Assembly: GCA_029257405.1 (NCBI GenBank)
Contig: JARIBO010000050.1
Location: forward strand, 1-64,000
Length of the DNA: 64,000 nt
Direction of reading: 5' to 3'
Source: Caryophanales bacterium
GTDB lineage: Bacteria > Bacillota > Bacilli > Bacillales > Amphibacillaceae
Below are positions 9,474-18,741 of this stretch, piece by piece. Each line of letters starts with the position of its first letter. The stretch's first letter is position 1. The notes under the pieces were generated by a model. The model saw only the letters and a list, made by a program, of their open reading frames with translations. It ran no database searches and was not told the origin of the DNA. Position numbers and translations under genes: made by a program.

Positions 9474-10229
9474 GTGAAAGGATTGTTTAAAACAGATAAA
9501 GGACAAATCCGCAAATTAAATGAAGATTACGGTGGTGTTCATCTTAATGAAGCAGATCAATATTTAACTATTATTGCTGACGGTATGGGTGGGCATAAAG
9601 CTGGAGAAGTAGCGAGTCAATTAACGCATAAAGTATTTTCAGAAGCTTGGTTAATTGAAAGTGATATTAAAACAGCTAAAGAATCAGAGCAATGGCTAAA
9701 AGAAAATATTATTAAAGCTAATCAGAAAATAATTGACTATGCAAGAAATGACGAAGCCTGTCAAGGAATGGGTACAACTGTTGTTGCAGCGATTTGTACA
9801 AATGAATTTATAACAATAGCTCATGTTGGAGACAGTCGAGGTTACCTTTTAAATGAATCAGGGTTTAATCAGTTAACAGATGATCATTCATTAGTAAATG
9901 AACTAATGAAATCTGGGGAAATTAGTGAAAATGAAGCAATCACACATCCTCAGAAAAATGTTTTGTTAAAAGCATTAGGAACAAAACAGGATATTAATCC
10001 AGAAATTAAAACAATTCCCTGGGAAGAAGAAAATCGTCTTTTACTGTGTTCAGATGGATTATCTAATAAAATAAATAATTCTGAATTGTCTAATATAGTA
10101 AAGAAAGTGAACACAGAAGAAGAAATCGAAGAAAAATTAATCAAATTAGCAAATGATCGTGGTGGTGAAGATAATATAACAGTTTCACTTATTATCAAGG
10201 AAAGCTCATCAAAAGTAGGTGATTATTAA
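9474..10229 (+). CDS. prpC: PP2C-type Ser/Thr protein phosphatase PrpC (Stp)
   Basis: A 251-residue metal-dependent phosphatase that opposes PrkC. PP2C motifs appear in order: NEDYGG, ADGMGGHKAGE (about 35-45), GMGTT, HVGDSRGY, LTDDHS, CSDGLSN and GGEDNITV, including the aspartates that bind Mn2+/Mg2+. The start is GTG at 9474 behind AGAGGTGAG. Its last base is shared with the prkC start (TAATG), so the two are translationally coupled, a standard arrangement. Confidence 0.96.
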   Translation: MKGLFKTDKGQIRKLNEDYGGVHLNEADQYLTIIADGMGGHKAGEVASQLTHKVFSEAWLIESDIKTAKESEQWLKENIIKANQKIIDYARNDEACQGMGTTVVAAICTNEFITIAHVGDSRGYLLNESGFNQLTDDHSLVNELMKSGEISENEAITHPQKNVLLKALGTKQDINPEIKTIPWEEENRLLLCSDGLSNKINNSELSNIVKKVNTEEEIEEKLIKLANDRGGEDNITVSLIIKESSSKVGDY

Positions 10230-12190
10230 TGTTAGAGGGCCGACTGCTTAATGAAAGATATTTAATTAAACATATTATTGGCGGGGGCGGCATGGCCAAT
10301 GTATATAAAGCACATGATTTAATTTTAAATCGAGATGTAGCTATAAAAATACTGAGATTAGACTACGCAAATGATCCAGAGTTCATTGAAAGATTTGATC
10401 GCGAAGCTCAAGCTGCAACAAGTCTTTCTCATCCAAATGTTGTAAATATATATGATGTAGGTGAAGAAGACAATATCTTATTTATTGTTATGGAATTAGT
10501 CGATGGCCTGACATTAAAAGAATATATAAAAAAATACGGCCCACTTCAAGTAGAAGAAGCAGTAAAAATAATGACTGAATTAACAAGTGCGATTAATCAT
10601 GCGCATGAAAACAATTTAATCCATCGTGATATTAAACCACAAAATGTTTTACTAGAGAAAAATGGGACAGTCAAAGTAACAGATTTTGGAATTGCAATTG
10701 CATTAAGCGCAACTGCATTAACTCAAACAAATTCAATCCTTGGTTCAGTTCATTATCTGTCTCCTGAACAAGCACGCGGTGGAATAGCTACTAAAAAATC
10801 TGATATATACTCTTTAGGTATTGTATTTTATGAATTATTAACAGGTGAATTACCGTTTTCTGGGGAAACAGCGATTTCTATAGCATTAAAGCATTTACAA
10901 ATAGAAACACCATCAGTTAAATCATTTAACTCTAAAATACCACAGAGCGTAGAAAACATTGTTAAAAAAGCGACTGATAAAGATCCAATAGCTCGTTTTA
11001 GTTCAGTCACTAAATTTGAAGAAGCTTTATTAGATTGTTTAGATCCTAGCAAAATAAATGAACCACCTTATCAATCTCCCGTGCAAACTGGAGAAGAAAC
11101 GAAAGCAATTCCCTTATATAATCATTTTGAAGATGTTAAAGATCTAGAATCAACAATGTTACCTCAGAATAATGAAACAACAAAAAACATACCACTTGTT
11201 AATGAACAAGACAAGCGACCTAAAAAGAAAAAACGTTGGAAAAAAATACTTTTAATACTTTTACTTATAAGTTTTATTACAACTATAGGGGTAAGCGCAT
11301 TTATAATCATTAAACCAAAAGATGTTGTTATTCCTGATGTGATAGGTTTAGAATATGAAGAAGCAAGAGATGATTTAGAAGAATTAAAACTAAAAGTAGA
11401 TAGAGAATTAGTTCATTCTGAAGAGTTAAAAGAAGGGTTAGTCGTAAAATCAGATCCTAAAGCAGATGATATTTTAAAAGAGAAGTCAGTCATTACTCTA
11501 TTTGTAAGTGAAGGAGAAGAGCCGCAGGAATTTGAAAATTATGTGGGCCAAGAATTTTTACAAGTTGAAAAAGCATTAAAAGATGCCGGGTTTTCTGATG
11601 TGATCAAATATGAAAAAACTTCTGATAAACCAAAAGGTGAAATTATTAATCAGATTCAACCTAAACCTAAAAAAGAAGTCATACCTAGTGAAACTACAGT
11701 AATATTTGAAGTAAGTCAAGGACCAGAAACAATTGTTTTAGATGACTTTATTGGGAAAAATAAAGATGTATTCATAGGTTATGCAAATAAATATAATTTT
11801 AAAACAGAAATAACTGAAGAATATTCAGATACAGTTGATTCAAATTATATAATTAAACAAAATCCTTCTCCAGGAACTAATTTAGAAGTAGGTTCGACAG
11901 TATCAATTATTGTCTCAAAAGGTGAAAAAGAAGTTAAATCACGGTCACATTCTGTTACATTCACGGTTCCTTTTGAACCTAAAGAAGATGAAGAAGAACA
12001 AAAAGTGGTTATTTATGTTGACGATTTAGAAAATAAATTAACAGATGTTTATAAAGAAGAAAAAATCACTAAAGAAAAAGAATTCACAATTAAATTAAAA
12101 ATTGAAAAAGACAAAGATGCCGAGTACAAAGTAGAAAGAGATGGAGAAAAAATCATTGAAAAAACAATATCCTATAAAGAAGGTAGTTAA
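10229..12190 (+). CDS. prkC: PASTA-domain Ser/Thr protein kinase PrkC (PknB/Stk1)
   Basis: A 653-residue membrane kinase that senses peptidoglycan. The cytosolic kinase domain has the glycine loop GGGGMANVYKAHD, catalytic HRDIKPQN near 132, DFGIA near 152 and the SPEQARG activation segment. A basic stretch and one transmembrane helix lie at about 337-360. Three extracellular PASTA domains follow (about 363-430, 431-500, 501-567), then a C-terminal immunoglobulin-like domain as in Bacillus and Staphylococcus. It overlaps prpC by one base, and rsgA starts directly after its stop. Confidence 0.97.
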   Translation: MLEGRLLNERYLIKHIIGGGGMANVYKAHDLILNRDVAIKILRLDYANDPEFIERFDREAQAATSLSHPNVVNIYDVGEEDNILFIVMELVDGLTLKEYIKKYGPLQVEEAVKIMTELTSAINHAHENNLIHRDIKPQNVLLEKNGTVKVTDFGIAIALSATALTQTNSILGSVHYLSPEQARGGIATKKSDIYSLGIVFYELLTGELPFSGETAISIALKHLQIETPSVKSFNSKIPQSVENIVKKATDKDPIARFSSVTKFEEALLDCLDPSKINEPPYQSPVQTGEETKAIPLYNHFEDVKDLESTMLPQNNETTKNIPLVNEQDKRPKKKKRWKKILLILLLISFITTIGVSAFIIIKPKDVVIPDVIGLEYEEARDDLEELKLKVDRELVHSEELKEGLVVKSDPKADDILKEKSVITLFVSEGEEPQEFENYVGQEFLQVEKALKDAGFSDVIKYEKTSDKPKGEIINQIQPKPKKEVIPSETTVIFEVSQGPETIVLDDFIGKNKDVFIGYANKYNFKTEITEEYSDTVDSNYIIKQNPSPGTNLEVGSTVSIIVSKGEKEVKSRSHSVTFTVPFEPKEDEEEQKVVIYVDDLENKLTDVYKEEKITKEKEFTIKLKIEKDKDAEYKVERDGEKIIEKTISYKEGS

Positions 12191-13072
12191 ATGACAGAAG
12201 GCCAAATCATTAAAGCTTTAAGTGGATTTTATTATGTAAAATCTGGTCAAGATACTTACGCATGTAAAGGTAGAGGATTGTTTAGAAAACAAAAAATTAA
12301 TCCTTTAGTTGGAGATTATGTTAATTTTGATATTACTGAAAACAATGAAGGATATGTACAAGAAATTAAACCACGTTCAAATGAATTAACAAGACCACCA
12401 ATTGCTAACTTAACTCAAGCAATTATCGTTACTTCAGCAACTGCGCCAGACTTTAGTGCACTTTTACTCGACCGGTTTATCGCACTTATGGAAGCGAAGT
12501 TTATAAAAACATATATCGTAGTGACTAAAATTGATTTAGCTACTGATGAAGAATTAGAAGAAATAAAAAAATATCAAGAGATATATAAAAAAATAGGTTA
12601 TGAAATATTTTTAGTATCATTAAATGAAGTACAAGAGTTACCTGAAATAAAATCTCTCTTTAAAAATGAAACGACCGTGATTGCTGGACAAACAGGTGTT
12701 GGTAAATCCACATTACTTAATATAATTGATCCTAGATTAGACTTGAAAACAGGAGAAATATCAGTAAGTTTAGGACGTGGTAAACATACGACAAGGCATG
12801 TTGAACTAATTGAGATAAATGACGGTCTTGTAGCCGATACACCAGGATTTAGTCAATTAGACTTAGCTGATATAGAAACCTCTGAATTAACCGATGCATT
12901 TGTTGAAATGAAAGAATTGAAAAGCAAGTGCCGATTCCGTGGTTGTTTACACGATCAAGAACCCCATTGTGCTATTAAAGAAGCAGTTAAATCTGGTGAA
13001 ATTAACGAATTCCGTTATAAACATTATTTAACATTTTTACATGAAATTAAATCAAGAAAGCCGAGGTATTAA
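12191..13072 (+). CDS. rsgA: Small ribosomal subunit biogenesis GTPase RsgA
   Basis: A 293-residue circularly permuted GTPase that checks late 30S assembly. An N-terminal OB-fold is followed by G4 (VTKIDLA; a TKxD form as in B. subtilis), then G1 GQTGVGKS (about 165-172) and G3 DTPGFSQLDL. The C-terminal zinc finger has C-X5-C, H and C ligands in CRFRGCLHDQEPHC (near 246-259). The ATG directly abuts the prkC stop. PrkC is known to phosphorylate RsgA (CpgA) in B. subtilis, which fits the neighbourhood. Confidence 0.96.
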   Translation: MTEGQIIKALSGFYYVKSGQDTYACKGRGLFRKQKINPLVGDYVNFDITENNEGYVQEIKPRSNELTRPPIANLTQAIIVTSATAPDFSALLLDRFIALMEAKFIKTYIVVTKIDLATDEELEEIKKYQEIYKKIGYEIFLVSLNEVQELPEIKSLFKNETTVIAGQTGVGKSTLLNIIDPRLDLKTGEISVSLGRGKHTTRHVELIEINDGLVADTPGFSQLDLADIETSELTDAFVEMKELKSKCRFRGCLHDQEPHCAIKEAVKSGEINEFRYKHYLTFLHEIKSRKPRY

Positions 13073-13073
13073 T

Positions 13074-13730
13074 ATGATAAAAATAGCACCTTCAATATTG
13101 TCAGCAGATTTTGCTAAGCTTGGTAGTGAAATTAAAGAAATAGAAGATGGAGGAGCAGACTATGTCCATATAGACGTTATGGATGGGCATTTTGTACCTA
13201 ATATTACAATAGGTCCTCTCATAGTTGAAGCAGTTAAACCCATTACTAAATTACCATTAGATGTTCATTTAATGATTGAAAATCCCGATCTTTATATTAA
13301 AGATTTTGCCGATGCTGGAGCAGATATCATAACAGTCCATCAAGAAACGTGTCCGCATTTGCACCGTACAATTCAGTTAATAAAAGATCATAACGTGAAA
13401 GCGGGTGTCGTTATAAATCCTGCAACTCCGGTAGATTCGATTAAAGAAATTATTGCAAACGTAGACCTTGTCTTAGTTATGAGTGTAAATCCCGGATTTG
13501 GTGGACAATCATTTATAAAAGAAACCTTATCTAAAATGGAAGAAATCAATTCGATTCGAAAAGAACAACAACTTGATTTTGAACTTCAAGTGGATGGAGG
13601 AGTTAATACTGAAACAGCGAAGTTATGTGTAGAAGCTGGAGCAGATGTTTTAGTAGCAGGTAGTGCAATATTTAACCAACCAGATAGAAAAAAAGCAATT
13701 CAAGATATAAGAAATACGCTAATAAATTAA
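13074..13730 (+). CDS. rpe: Ribulose-phosphate 3-epimerase
   Basis: A 218-residue TIM-barrel enzyme of the pentose phosphate pathway interconverting ribulose 5-phosphate and xylulose 5-phosphate. Signatures are KIAPSILSADFAKLG, HIDVMDGHFVPN (metal-binding His and Asp), MSVNPGFGGQ and the phosphate-binding QVDGGVN..VAGSAIF. The start at 13074, one base after the rsgA stop, has GAGGT upstream; an ATG further upstream inside rsgA is not family-like. It is the last gene of this plus-strand run; thiN and spoVM, often next in Bacillus, are absent. Confidence 0.96.
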   Translation: MIKIAPSILSADFAKLGSEIKEIEDGGADYVHIDVMDGHFVPNITIGPLIVEAVKPITKLPLDVHLMIENPDLYIKDFADAGADIITVHQETCPHLHRTIQLIKDHNVKAGVVINPATPVDSIKEIIANVDLVLVMSVNPGFGGQSFIKETLSKMEEINSIRKEQQLDFELQVDGGVNTETAKLCVEAGADVLVAGSAIFNQPDRKKAIQDIRNTLIN

Positions 13731-13735
13731 GGCAT

Positions 13736-13774
13736 AATTAAAAGCACCCTATAAAAATAGAGGTGCTTTTAATT
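13736..13774. terminator. Bidirectional terminator between rpe and rpmB
   Basis: Near-perfect inverted repeat AATTAAAAGCACC / GGTGCTTTTAATT around a 12-15-base loop, with A-runs on the left and T-runs on the right, so it can stop transcription from both convergent genes. Confidence 0.85.
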
Positions 13775-13793
13775 ACAATATTTTAAGTCCATA

Positions 13794-13982
13794 TTAGACA
13801 CGTTCAACTTTACCTGATTTAAGGGCACGAGCCGATACATAAACACGTTTTGGTTTACCATCAACCATAATTCTAACTTTTTGAACGTTAGCTTTCCATT
13901 TACGTTTTGAACTATTTAGTGCGTGTGAACGATTGTTTCCAGTACCAGTTCCACGACCAGTAATAACACATCTTCTTGACAT
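13794..13982 (-). CDS. rpmB: 50S ribosomal protein L28
   Basis: A 62-residue basic protein of the large ribosomal subunit. It has the conserved N-terminal [17 protein letters not shown] segment, [13 protein letters not shown] and the C-terminal [12 protein letters not shown]. Only the one cysteine at position 5 is present, so this is the zinc-free type. The minus-strand ribosome binding site reads GGAGG, 7 bases before the ATG. It is reversed relative to its neighbours, as in B. subtilis. Confidence 0.97.
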   Translation of the reverse strand: MSRRCVITGRGTGTGNNRSHALNSSKRKWKANVQKVRIMVDGKPKRVYVSARALKSGKVERV

Positions 13983-14264
13983 ATAAAAACCTCCTAACTA
14001 TATACATATAGCCTTCAATTACCTATTATAATTTATCATATCTAAACAAATAAAGCAATATGAATGTAATTATAGTTAAATATTAGTTTAAAAGCTAAAT
14101 CTGTGTCTACTAGAAAAATAAGCAACTTAGATAAAGAATTAGTGTTATAATTAACAAGTGTTATTTATAACTGTTCAAAATGACTAACATGTAGTAATAT
14201 ATATAATGTTGAAAAAATGAGGGAAAACCTCAAAATGAATTACGATTACTAAGGAGGATTTATT
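13983..14264. other. Divergent intergenic region between rpmB and fakA
   Basis: This 282-base gap holds the regulatory regions of two divergent genes. On the minus strand a TATAAT reads about 45 bases from rpmB. On the plus strand there is an extended -10 (TGTTATAAT, hexamer at 14146-14151) and a second TATAAT at 14202-14207, neither with a good -35. Between the second -10 and fakA are a small hairpin (TGAGG-GAAAA-CCTCA) and two mini-ORFs of 4 and 5 codons, the second ending inside the fakA ribosome binding site. No yloU (Asp23-family) gene is present. Confidence 0.5.
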
Positions 14265-15926
14265 TTGTCTACACGATTATTAACAGGCAAGATGTTTAAA
14301 AAAATGATTCAATTAGCGCAAAAACATCTGCTAAATAATAAAGAGAAAATTAATGATTTAAATGTGTTTCCAGTTCCAGACGGTGATACAGGAACAAATA
14401 TGAGTTTAACAATGACTTCAGGCTTAAAAGAAGTAAATCAAATAAATAGTAATAGTGTATCTGAAATAGCTGCGGCTTTTTCAAAAGGATTACTTATGGG
14501 TGCACGTGGTAATTCAGGTGTTATTTTATCACAAATTTTCAGAGGATTTAATAAAGGGTTAGAAGGAAAAGAAGAAGTTGATACATCTCAGTTAGCTTTA
14601 GCTTTTTCAGAAGGCGTTACAATGGCTTATCAAGCAGTAACTAATCCAGTTGAAGGAACAATTTTGACTGTTGTTAAAGATGCTGCTAAATTAGCAAATC
14701 AGTTTGAAGATACGACAGATGTTGTGAAGTTAATGGAAGCAGTAACAAAAGAGGCGCGTCGTTCATTAGACTACACACCAGAGCTATTACCTGTATTAAA
14801 AGAGGTAGGCGTTGTTGATTCAGGTGGTAAAGGATTATTAGTTATTTATGAAGGTTTTTTAGCAGCCTTAAATGGCGAATCAATTGAAGAAATAATTGAT
14901 GAAAGTAACCATTTCGAAACTAAAATAAAAAATGAACATGAACAATCAGTCCAATCATTTATCGATGTAGGTTCAATTGAACATGGTTATTGTACAGAAT
15001 TTATGGTGGATTTAAATGATGCAAAATTAAAAAAACACCATTTTAATGAACAATCTTATCGTAAAGAATTAGATGAATACGGTGATTCATTACTTGTAGC
15101 AGCAGATGAAGGTGTAGTTAAGGTTCATATACATACAGAAAAACCAGGCGAAGTCATGGCATTAAGTCAAAAATTTGGTGATTTAATGAATATAGATATT
15201 GAAAATATGCGAAAACAATATGAAGAGATTATGTCAGCAGATGAAGCTAAAAGAAAAAAACATAGTCCCGTTAATATTGCGAAAATTGTCGTATCATCTG
15301 GTGCAGGAATTAACTCAATGTTTGAAAGTATTGGTGCTGATTATATTATCCAAGGCGGTCAAACGATGAATCCAAGTACGCAAGATATTTTAAATGCAAT
15401 TGAAAAAGTGAATGCGAAAGAAGTATATATATTCCCAAATAACAAAAACATTATTTTATCAGCAAATCAAGCAGCAGAAATGTCAGAAATAAATATTCAC
15501 GTTGTACCAACTAAAACAATCCCTGAAGGAATTGCTTCGTTATTTGTATTTGATGAAGCTAATGACAGTAACGCTAATTTAGAGGGCATGAAAGAAGCAA
15601 TCGAAGATGTTAAAACAGGTTTAATCACTTATGCTGTTCGAGATACAGAAGTGAATGAATTAAAGATAAAAAAAGACGATTTTATTGGTCTTAACGATCA
15701 TTCAATCGCCGTAACTCATACAAATAAAATAGAAACAGCTAAAAAATTATTAAATGATTTAATTGATGAAGATGATGAAATATTAACAATTTTTTATGGT
15801 GAAGATATGACTGAGGAAGAAAAGAAAGAGATTGTAACATATATTGAAGCTACGTTTGAAGATATTGAATCGGAGTTTCATGAAGGCAACCAACCTGTTT
15901 ATTCATTTATAATAATGGTTGAATAA
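14265..15926 (+). CDS. fakA: Fatty acid kinase catalytic subunit FakA (YloV; DAK2 domain)
   Basis: A 553-residue kinase that, with a FakB carrier protein, phosphorylates exogenous fatty acids to acyl-phosphate for PlsX/PlsY. The N-terminal DhaL-like nucleotide-binding domain (about 1-200) carries NVFPVPDGDTGTNMS with the Mg2+-binding aspartates and GARGNSGVILSQ. A middle domain and a C-terminal FakB-like domain follow. The start is TTG at 14265 with AAGGAGG seven bases upstream. No FakB gene is in this window. Its place just upstream of the FapR lipid operon fits its role. Confidence 0.93.
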   Translation: MSTRLLTGKMFKKMIQLAQKHLLNNKEKINDLNVFPVPDGDTGTNMSLTMTSGLKEVNQINSNSVSEIAAAFSKGLLMGARGNSGVILSQIFRGFNKGLEGKEEVDTSQLALAFSEGVTMAYQAVTNPVEGTILTVVKDAAKLANQFEDTTDVVKLMEAVTKEARRSLDYTPELLPVLKEVGVVDSGGKGLLVIYEGFLAALNGESIEEIIDESNHFETKIKNEHEQSVQSFIDVGSIEHGYCTEFMVDLNDAKLKKHHFNEQSYRKELDEYGDSLLVAADEGVVKVHIHTEKPGEVMALSQKFGDLMNIDIENMRKQYEEIMSADEAKRKKHSPVNIAKIVVSSGAGINSMFESIGADYIIQGGQTMNPSTQDILNAIEKVNAKEVYIFPNNKNIILSANQAAEMSEINIHVVPTKTIPEGIASLFVFDEANDSNANLEGMKEAIEDVKTGLITYAVRDTEVNELKIKKDDFIGLNDHSIAVTHTNKIETAKKLLNDLIDEDDEILTIFYGEDMTEEEKKEIVTYIEATFEDIESEFHEGNQPVYSFIIMVE

Positions 15927-15928
15927 AC

Positions 15929-15963
15929 AAACACCCCTTACAATTAATTGTAAGGGGTGTTTT
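15929..15963 (+). terminator. Intrinsic terminator after fakA
   Basis: A perfect inverted repeat ACACCCCTTACAATT / AATTGTAAGGGGTGT followed by TTT. It is one of the strongest terminators in the window and separates fakA from recG. Confidence 0.9.
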
Positions 15964-16041
15964 CGTTCAAGTATGATTCTGTATAATGAAATGTTATAAT
16001 TAGTCATATAACTATGAGAAAATAAAGGATCGTGAAGAAAA

Positions 16042-18075
16042 ATGTTAACCGCCCAGGTTACAACAATTAAAGGTGTAGGGGAAAAAGTTAATGAAGATTT
16101 AGAATTAATGGGTATTTATACAGTTGAAGATCTTTTATATTACTTTCCGTACAGGTATGATGTCCATGAAATTAAACCTGTTTCAGAGCTTATTCATGAT
16201 GACCAAGTAACGTTAATTGGTCAAGTGGTATATGAACCAACTGTTTCATATTTTGGTCATAAAAAATCACGATTAATGTTTACAGTTAACGTAGAAGGTA
16301 TTGCAATAAAAGCTGTTATGTTTAACCGAGCATTTGCTAAGAAACAACTACCTGCTGGAACTGACGTAACCTTAACAGGAAAGTGGGATGCGCATCGTTT
16401 ACAAATTACTGTAAGTGAATACAAACTAGGTGTTACAAATGATGATGCAGAAATAAAAACATATTATTCGGTTAAAGGTAAATTATCAGCATACCGTTTG
16501 AAAATGTTTATTAAAGAAGCAATACAAAAATATGAAACAAAACTTAAAGAGACATTACCAGATATTTATATAAAAAAATATAAATTACCAACGCTAAATG
16601 AAGCTATTATTTGGATGCATTTTCCAACATCTGAACTCCATTTAAAACAAGCGAGACGACGTTTTGTTTATGAAGAGTTATTAACATTTCAAATTAAAAT
16701 GCAGCTACTTAGAAAAGTTTCAAGAGAATCAGAATATGGTGAAGGAATTGCCTTGGAACATAAGAAGGTTGAAAAATTTATTGGTAGTTTACCTTATGAA
16801 TTAACGAGAGCACAAAATAGATCATTAAAAGAAATATTTCATGATTTAACATCACCTTACCGAATGAATCGTCTGCTTCAAGGTGACGTAGGATCTGGAA
16901 AAACAGTTATTGCCGCTATTGCTCTATATGCTGTAGTTTGTTCTGGAAAACAAGGTGCTTTAATGGTCCCAACAGAAATACTTGCCGAACAACATTATAC
17001 ATCTTTAAAAAGAATGTTTAACGATAAACTTGAAATCGGTTTATTAACTGGTTCTACTACTGCAAAAGAACGAAGAGAGTTGCTAGCACAACTAATCGCG
17101 GGAGAAATAGACATCCTACTAGGGACGCACGCATTAATACAAGAAGGTGTTGATTTTAAAGATCTTGGTTTGGTTATTATAGATGAACAACATAGGTTTG
17201 GTGTCGAACAAAGACGCGTTTTACGAGAAAAAGGGTTACATCCGGACACATTATTTATGACTGCAACACCTATTCCGAGAACACTTTCAATTACTGCTTT
17301 TGGTGATATGGATATTTCAATTATCGATGAGTTACCTGAAGGTAGAAAAGAAACTGAAACGTTTTGGGTTGGAGAAAATATGTTGGAACGAATTCTAATA
17401 TTTATAAAAAAACGCATTGCAGCAGGAGAACAAGCATTTGTTGTATCTCCTTTAATTGAAGAATCTGAGAACTTTGATTATCAAAATGCAATTGATTTAT
17501 ATAATCAACTAAGAACATATTATCCTGAAGAAATAGGCATTGGTTTATTACACGGACGTTTGAAGCAAGATGAAAAAGATGATGTAATGAGTAAATTTAT
17601 TGAAAATAAAATTCAAATTATTGTTGCAACAACTGTTATCGAAGTAGGGGTAAACGTCCCAAATGCTACAATGATGCTTATTTATAATGCTGAACGATTT
17701 GGACTTAGTCAATTGCACCAATTAAGAGGACGTGTTGGAAGAGGAGACAAACAGAGCTATTGTATTTTAATAGCAGAACCTAAAGGCGAAGTAGGTAGAG
17801 AAAGAATGAAAATAATGACTGAAACTACAGATGGATTTAAATTATCTGAAGAAGATTTAAAATTAAGAGGTCCAGGTGATGTTTTAGGAAAAAAACAAAG
17901 TGGGTTACCAGAGTTTAAAGTTGCAGATATTATTCATGACTATGGCGCATTAGAAACTGCAAGAGTAGATGCTATAGAAATCGTTGAAAATAACTTATTA
18001 GAAACAAATCCAGAGTATAAAATATTAAACGAAGTTGTTTCTAAAAATCAATTTTTAGAAACAAAATTAGATTAA
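16042..18075 (+). CDS. recG: ATP-dependent DNA helicase RecG
   Basis: A 677-residue helicase that reverses stalled forks and processes branched DNA. The N-terminal wedge domain (OB-fold, about 1-230) is followed by the helicase core: QGDVGSGKT near 280, DEQHRFG near 381, ATPIPRTL, and GRVGRG in the second lobe, with the C-terminal TRG element near GPGDVLG. The ribosome binding site is weak (AAAGGA 12 bases upstream). A TATAAT lies near 15977. The sdaAB/sdaAA genes found before recG in B. subtilis are absent. Confidence 0.97.
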   Translation: MLTAQVTTIKGVGEKVNEDLELMGIYTVEDLLYYFPYRYDVHEIKPVSELIHDDQVTLIGQVVYEPTVSYFGHKKSRLMFTVNVEGIAIKAVMFNRAFAKKQLPAGTDVTLTGKWDAHRLQITVSEYKLGVTNDDAEIKTYYSVKGKLSAYRLKMFIKEAIQKYETKLKETLPDIYIKKYKLPTLNEAIIWMHFPTSELHLKQARRRFVYEELLTFQIKMQLLRKVSRESEYGEGIALEHKKVEKFIGSLPYELTRAQNRSLKEIFHDLTSPYRMNRLLQGDVGSGKTVIAAIALYAVVCSGKQGALMVPTEILAEQHYTSLKRMFNDKLEIGLLTGSTTAKERRELLAQLIAGEIDILLGTHALIQEGVDFKDLGLVIIDEQHRFGVEQRRVLREKGLHPDTLFMTATPIPRTLSITAFGDMDISIIDELPEGRKETETFWVGENMLERILIFIKKRIAAGEQAFVVSPLIEESENFDYQNAIDLYNQLRTYYPEEIGIGLLHGRLKQDEKDDVMSKFIENKIQIIVATTVIEVGVNVPNATMMLIYNAERFGLSQLHQLRGRVGRGDKQSYCILIAEPKGEVGRERMKIMTETTDGFKLSEEDLKLRGPGDVLGKKQSGLPEFKVADIIHDYGALETARVDAIEIVENNLLETNPEYKILNEVVSKNQFLETKLD

Positions 18076-18086
18076 TAAAGGAAAAC

Positions 18087-18115
18087 TTGCATATTACTAG
18101 GAGCTATTATATATT
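18087..18115 (+). promoter_or_regulatory. Promoter of the fapR-plsX-fabD-fabG-acpP operon
   Basis: TTGCAT (18087-18092) and TATATT (18110-18115) are separated by 17 bases, directly upstream of the FapR operator. The predicted start site falls inside that operator. Confidence 0.55.
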
Positions 18116-18118
18116 ACT

Positions 18119-18136
18119 ATTAGTACCTAGTCATAT
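18119..18136 (+). promoter_or_regulatory. FapR operator (autoregulatory)
   Basis: The sequence ATTAGTACCTAGTCATAT matches the left 14 positions of the FapR consensus I know from Bacillus and Staphylococcus (ATTAGTACCTRGTCTTAAT-like). It sits just after the -10 and over the likely start site, so bound FapR would block transcription of its own lipid operon until malonyl-CoA releases it. Confidence 0.75.
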
Positions 18137-18170
18137 AGCTAGGTAACTAGAGATAGTGGTGGTGTTTTAA

Positions 18171-18740
18171 ATGCGTCTAAAAAAAGAAGCTAGACAAATT
18201 AGTTTACTCGAAAAGATTAATAAGACACCCTTTATTACTGATCAAGAACTCGCTCGCTTTTTCTCAGTAAGTATCCAAACAATTAGACTCGATCGTTTAG
18301 AACTTCAAATACCAGAGTTAAGAGAACGGATTAAATCTGTGGCAACAAATAAGTGGAGTGAAAAAATTAAATCGCTTCCTGTTGAAGAAGTAATCGGTCA
18401 AATAATTGATTTAGAATTGGATGAGCGTGCTATTTCTATTTTAAACATTCAAGAAGAACATGTATTTTCTCGTAATAAAATTGCAAGGGGACATCATTTA
18501 TTTGCCCAAGCTAATTCGCTCGCGGTTGCTGTTATAGATGATGAACTTGCTTTAACTAATAAATCTGAAATAAATTTTGAAAAACGTGTGAAATTAGGCG
18601 AACAAGTCGTCTGTAAAGCAAGAGTTATCTCAAATGTAAATACAAAAACAGAAGTAGAAATTAATAGTTATGTAAAAAATGATCTAGTTTTTACTGGTTT
18701 ATTTACAATGGTTAGATACCAAGAAAAAGGAGTTAAGTAA
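18171..18740 (+). CDS. fapR: Fatty acid and phospholipid biosynthesis repressor FapR
   Basis: A 189-residue repressor with an N-terminal helix-turn-helix ([19 protein letters not shown], about 24-42) and a C-terminal hot-dog domain that binds malonyl-CoA ([20 protein letters not shown]). It represses fatty acid and phospholipid genes when malonyl-CoA is low. It heads the plsX-fabD-fabG-acpP operon and has its own operator in the promoter. The ATG follows GTGGTGGTG; plsX starts one base after its stop. Confidence 0.96.
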   Translation: MRLKKEARQISLLEKINKTPFITDQELARFFSVSIQTIRLDRLELQIPELRERIKSVATNKWSEKIKSLPVEEVIGQIIDLELDERAISILNIQEEHVFSRNKIARGHHLFAQANSLAVAVIDDELALTNKSEINFEKRVKLGEQVVCKARVISNVNTKTEVEINSYVKNDLVFTGLFTMVRYQEKGVK

Positions 18741-18741
18741 T

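Noticed and set aside
12535-12546. TKID instead of NKID in RsgA as an anomaly
   Set aside because: A TKxD form is, as I recall, also found in the B. subtilis protein, so it is not unusual, unlike the RbgA change.
16995-17417. 140-codon minus-strand frame inside recG
   Set aside because: It is antisense to the conserved helicase motifs; composition is Ser/Ile-rich as expected for a shadow frame.
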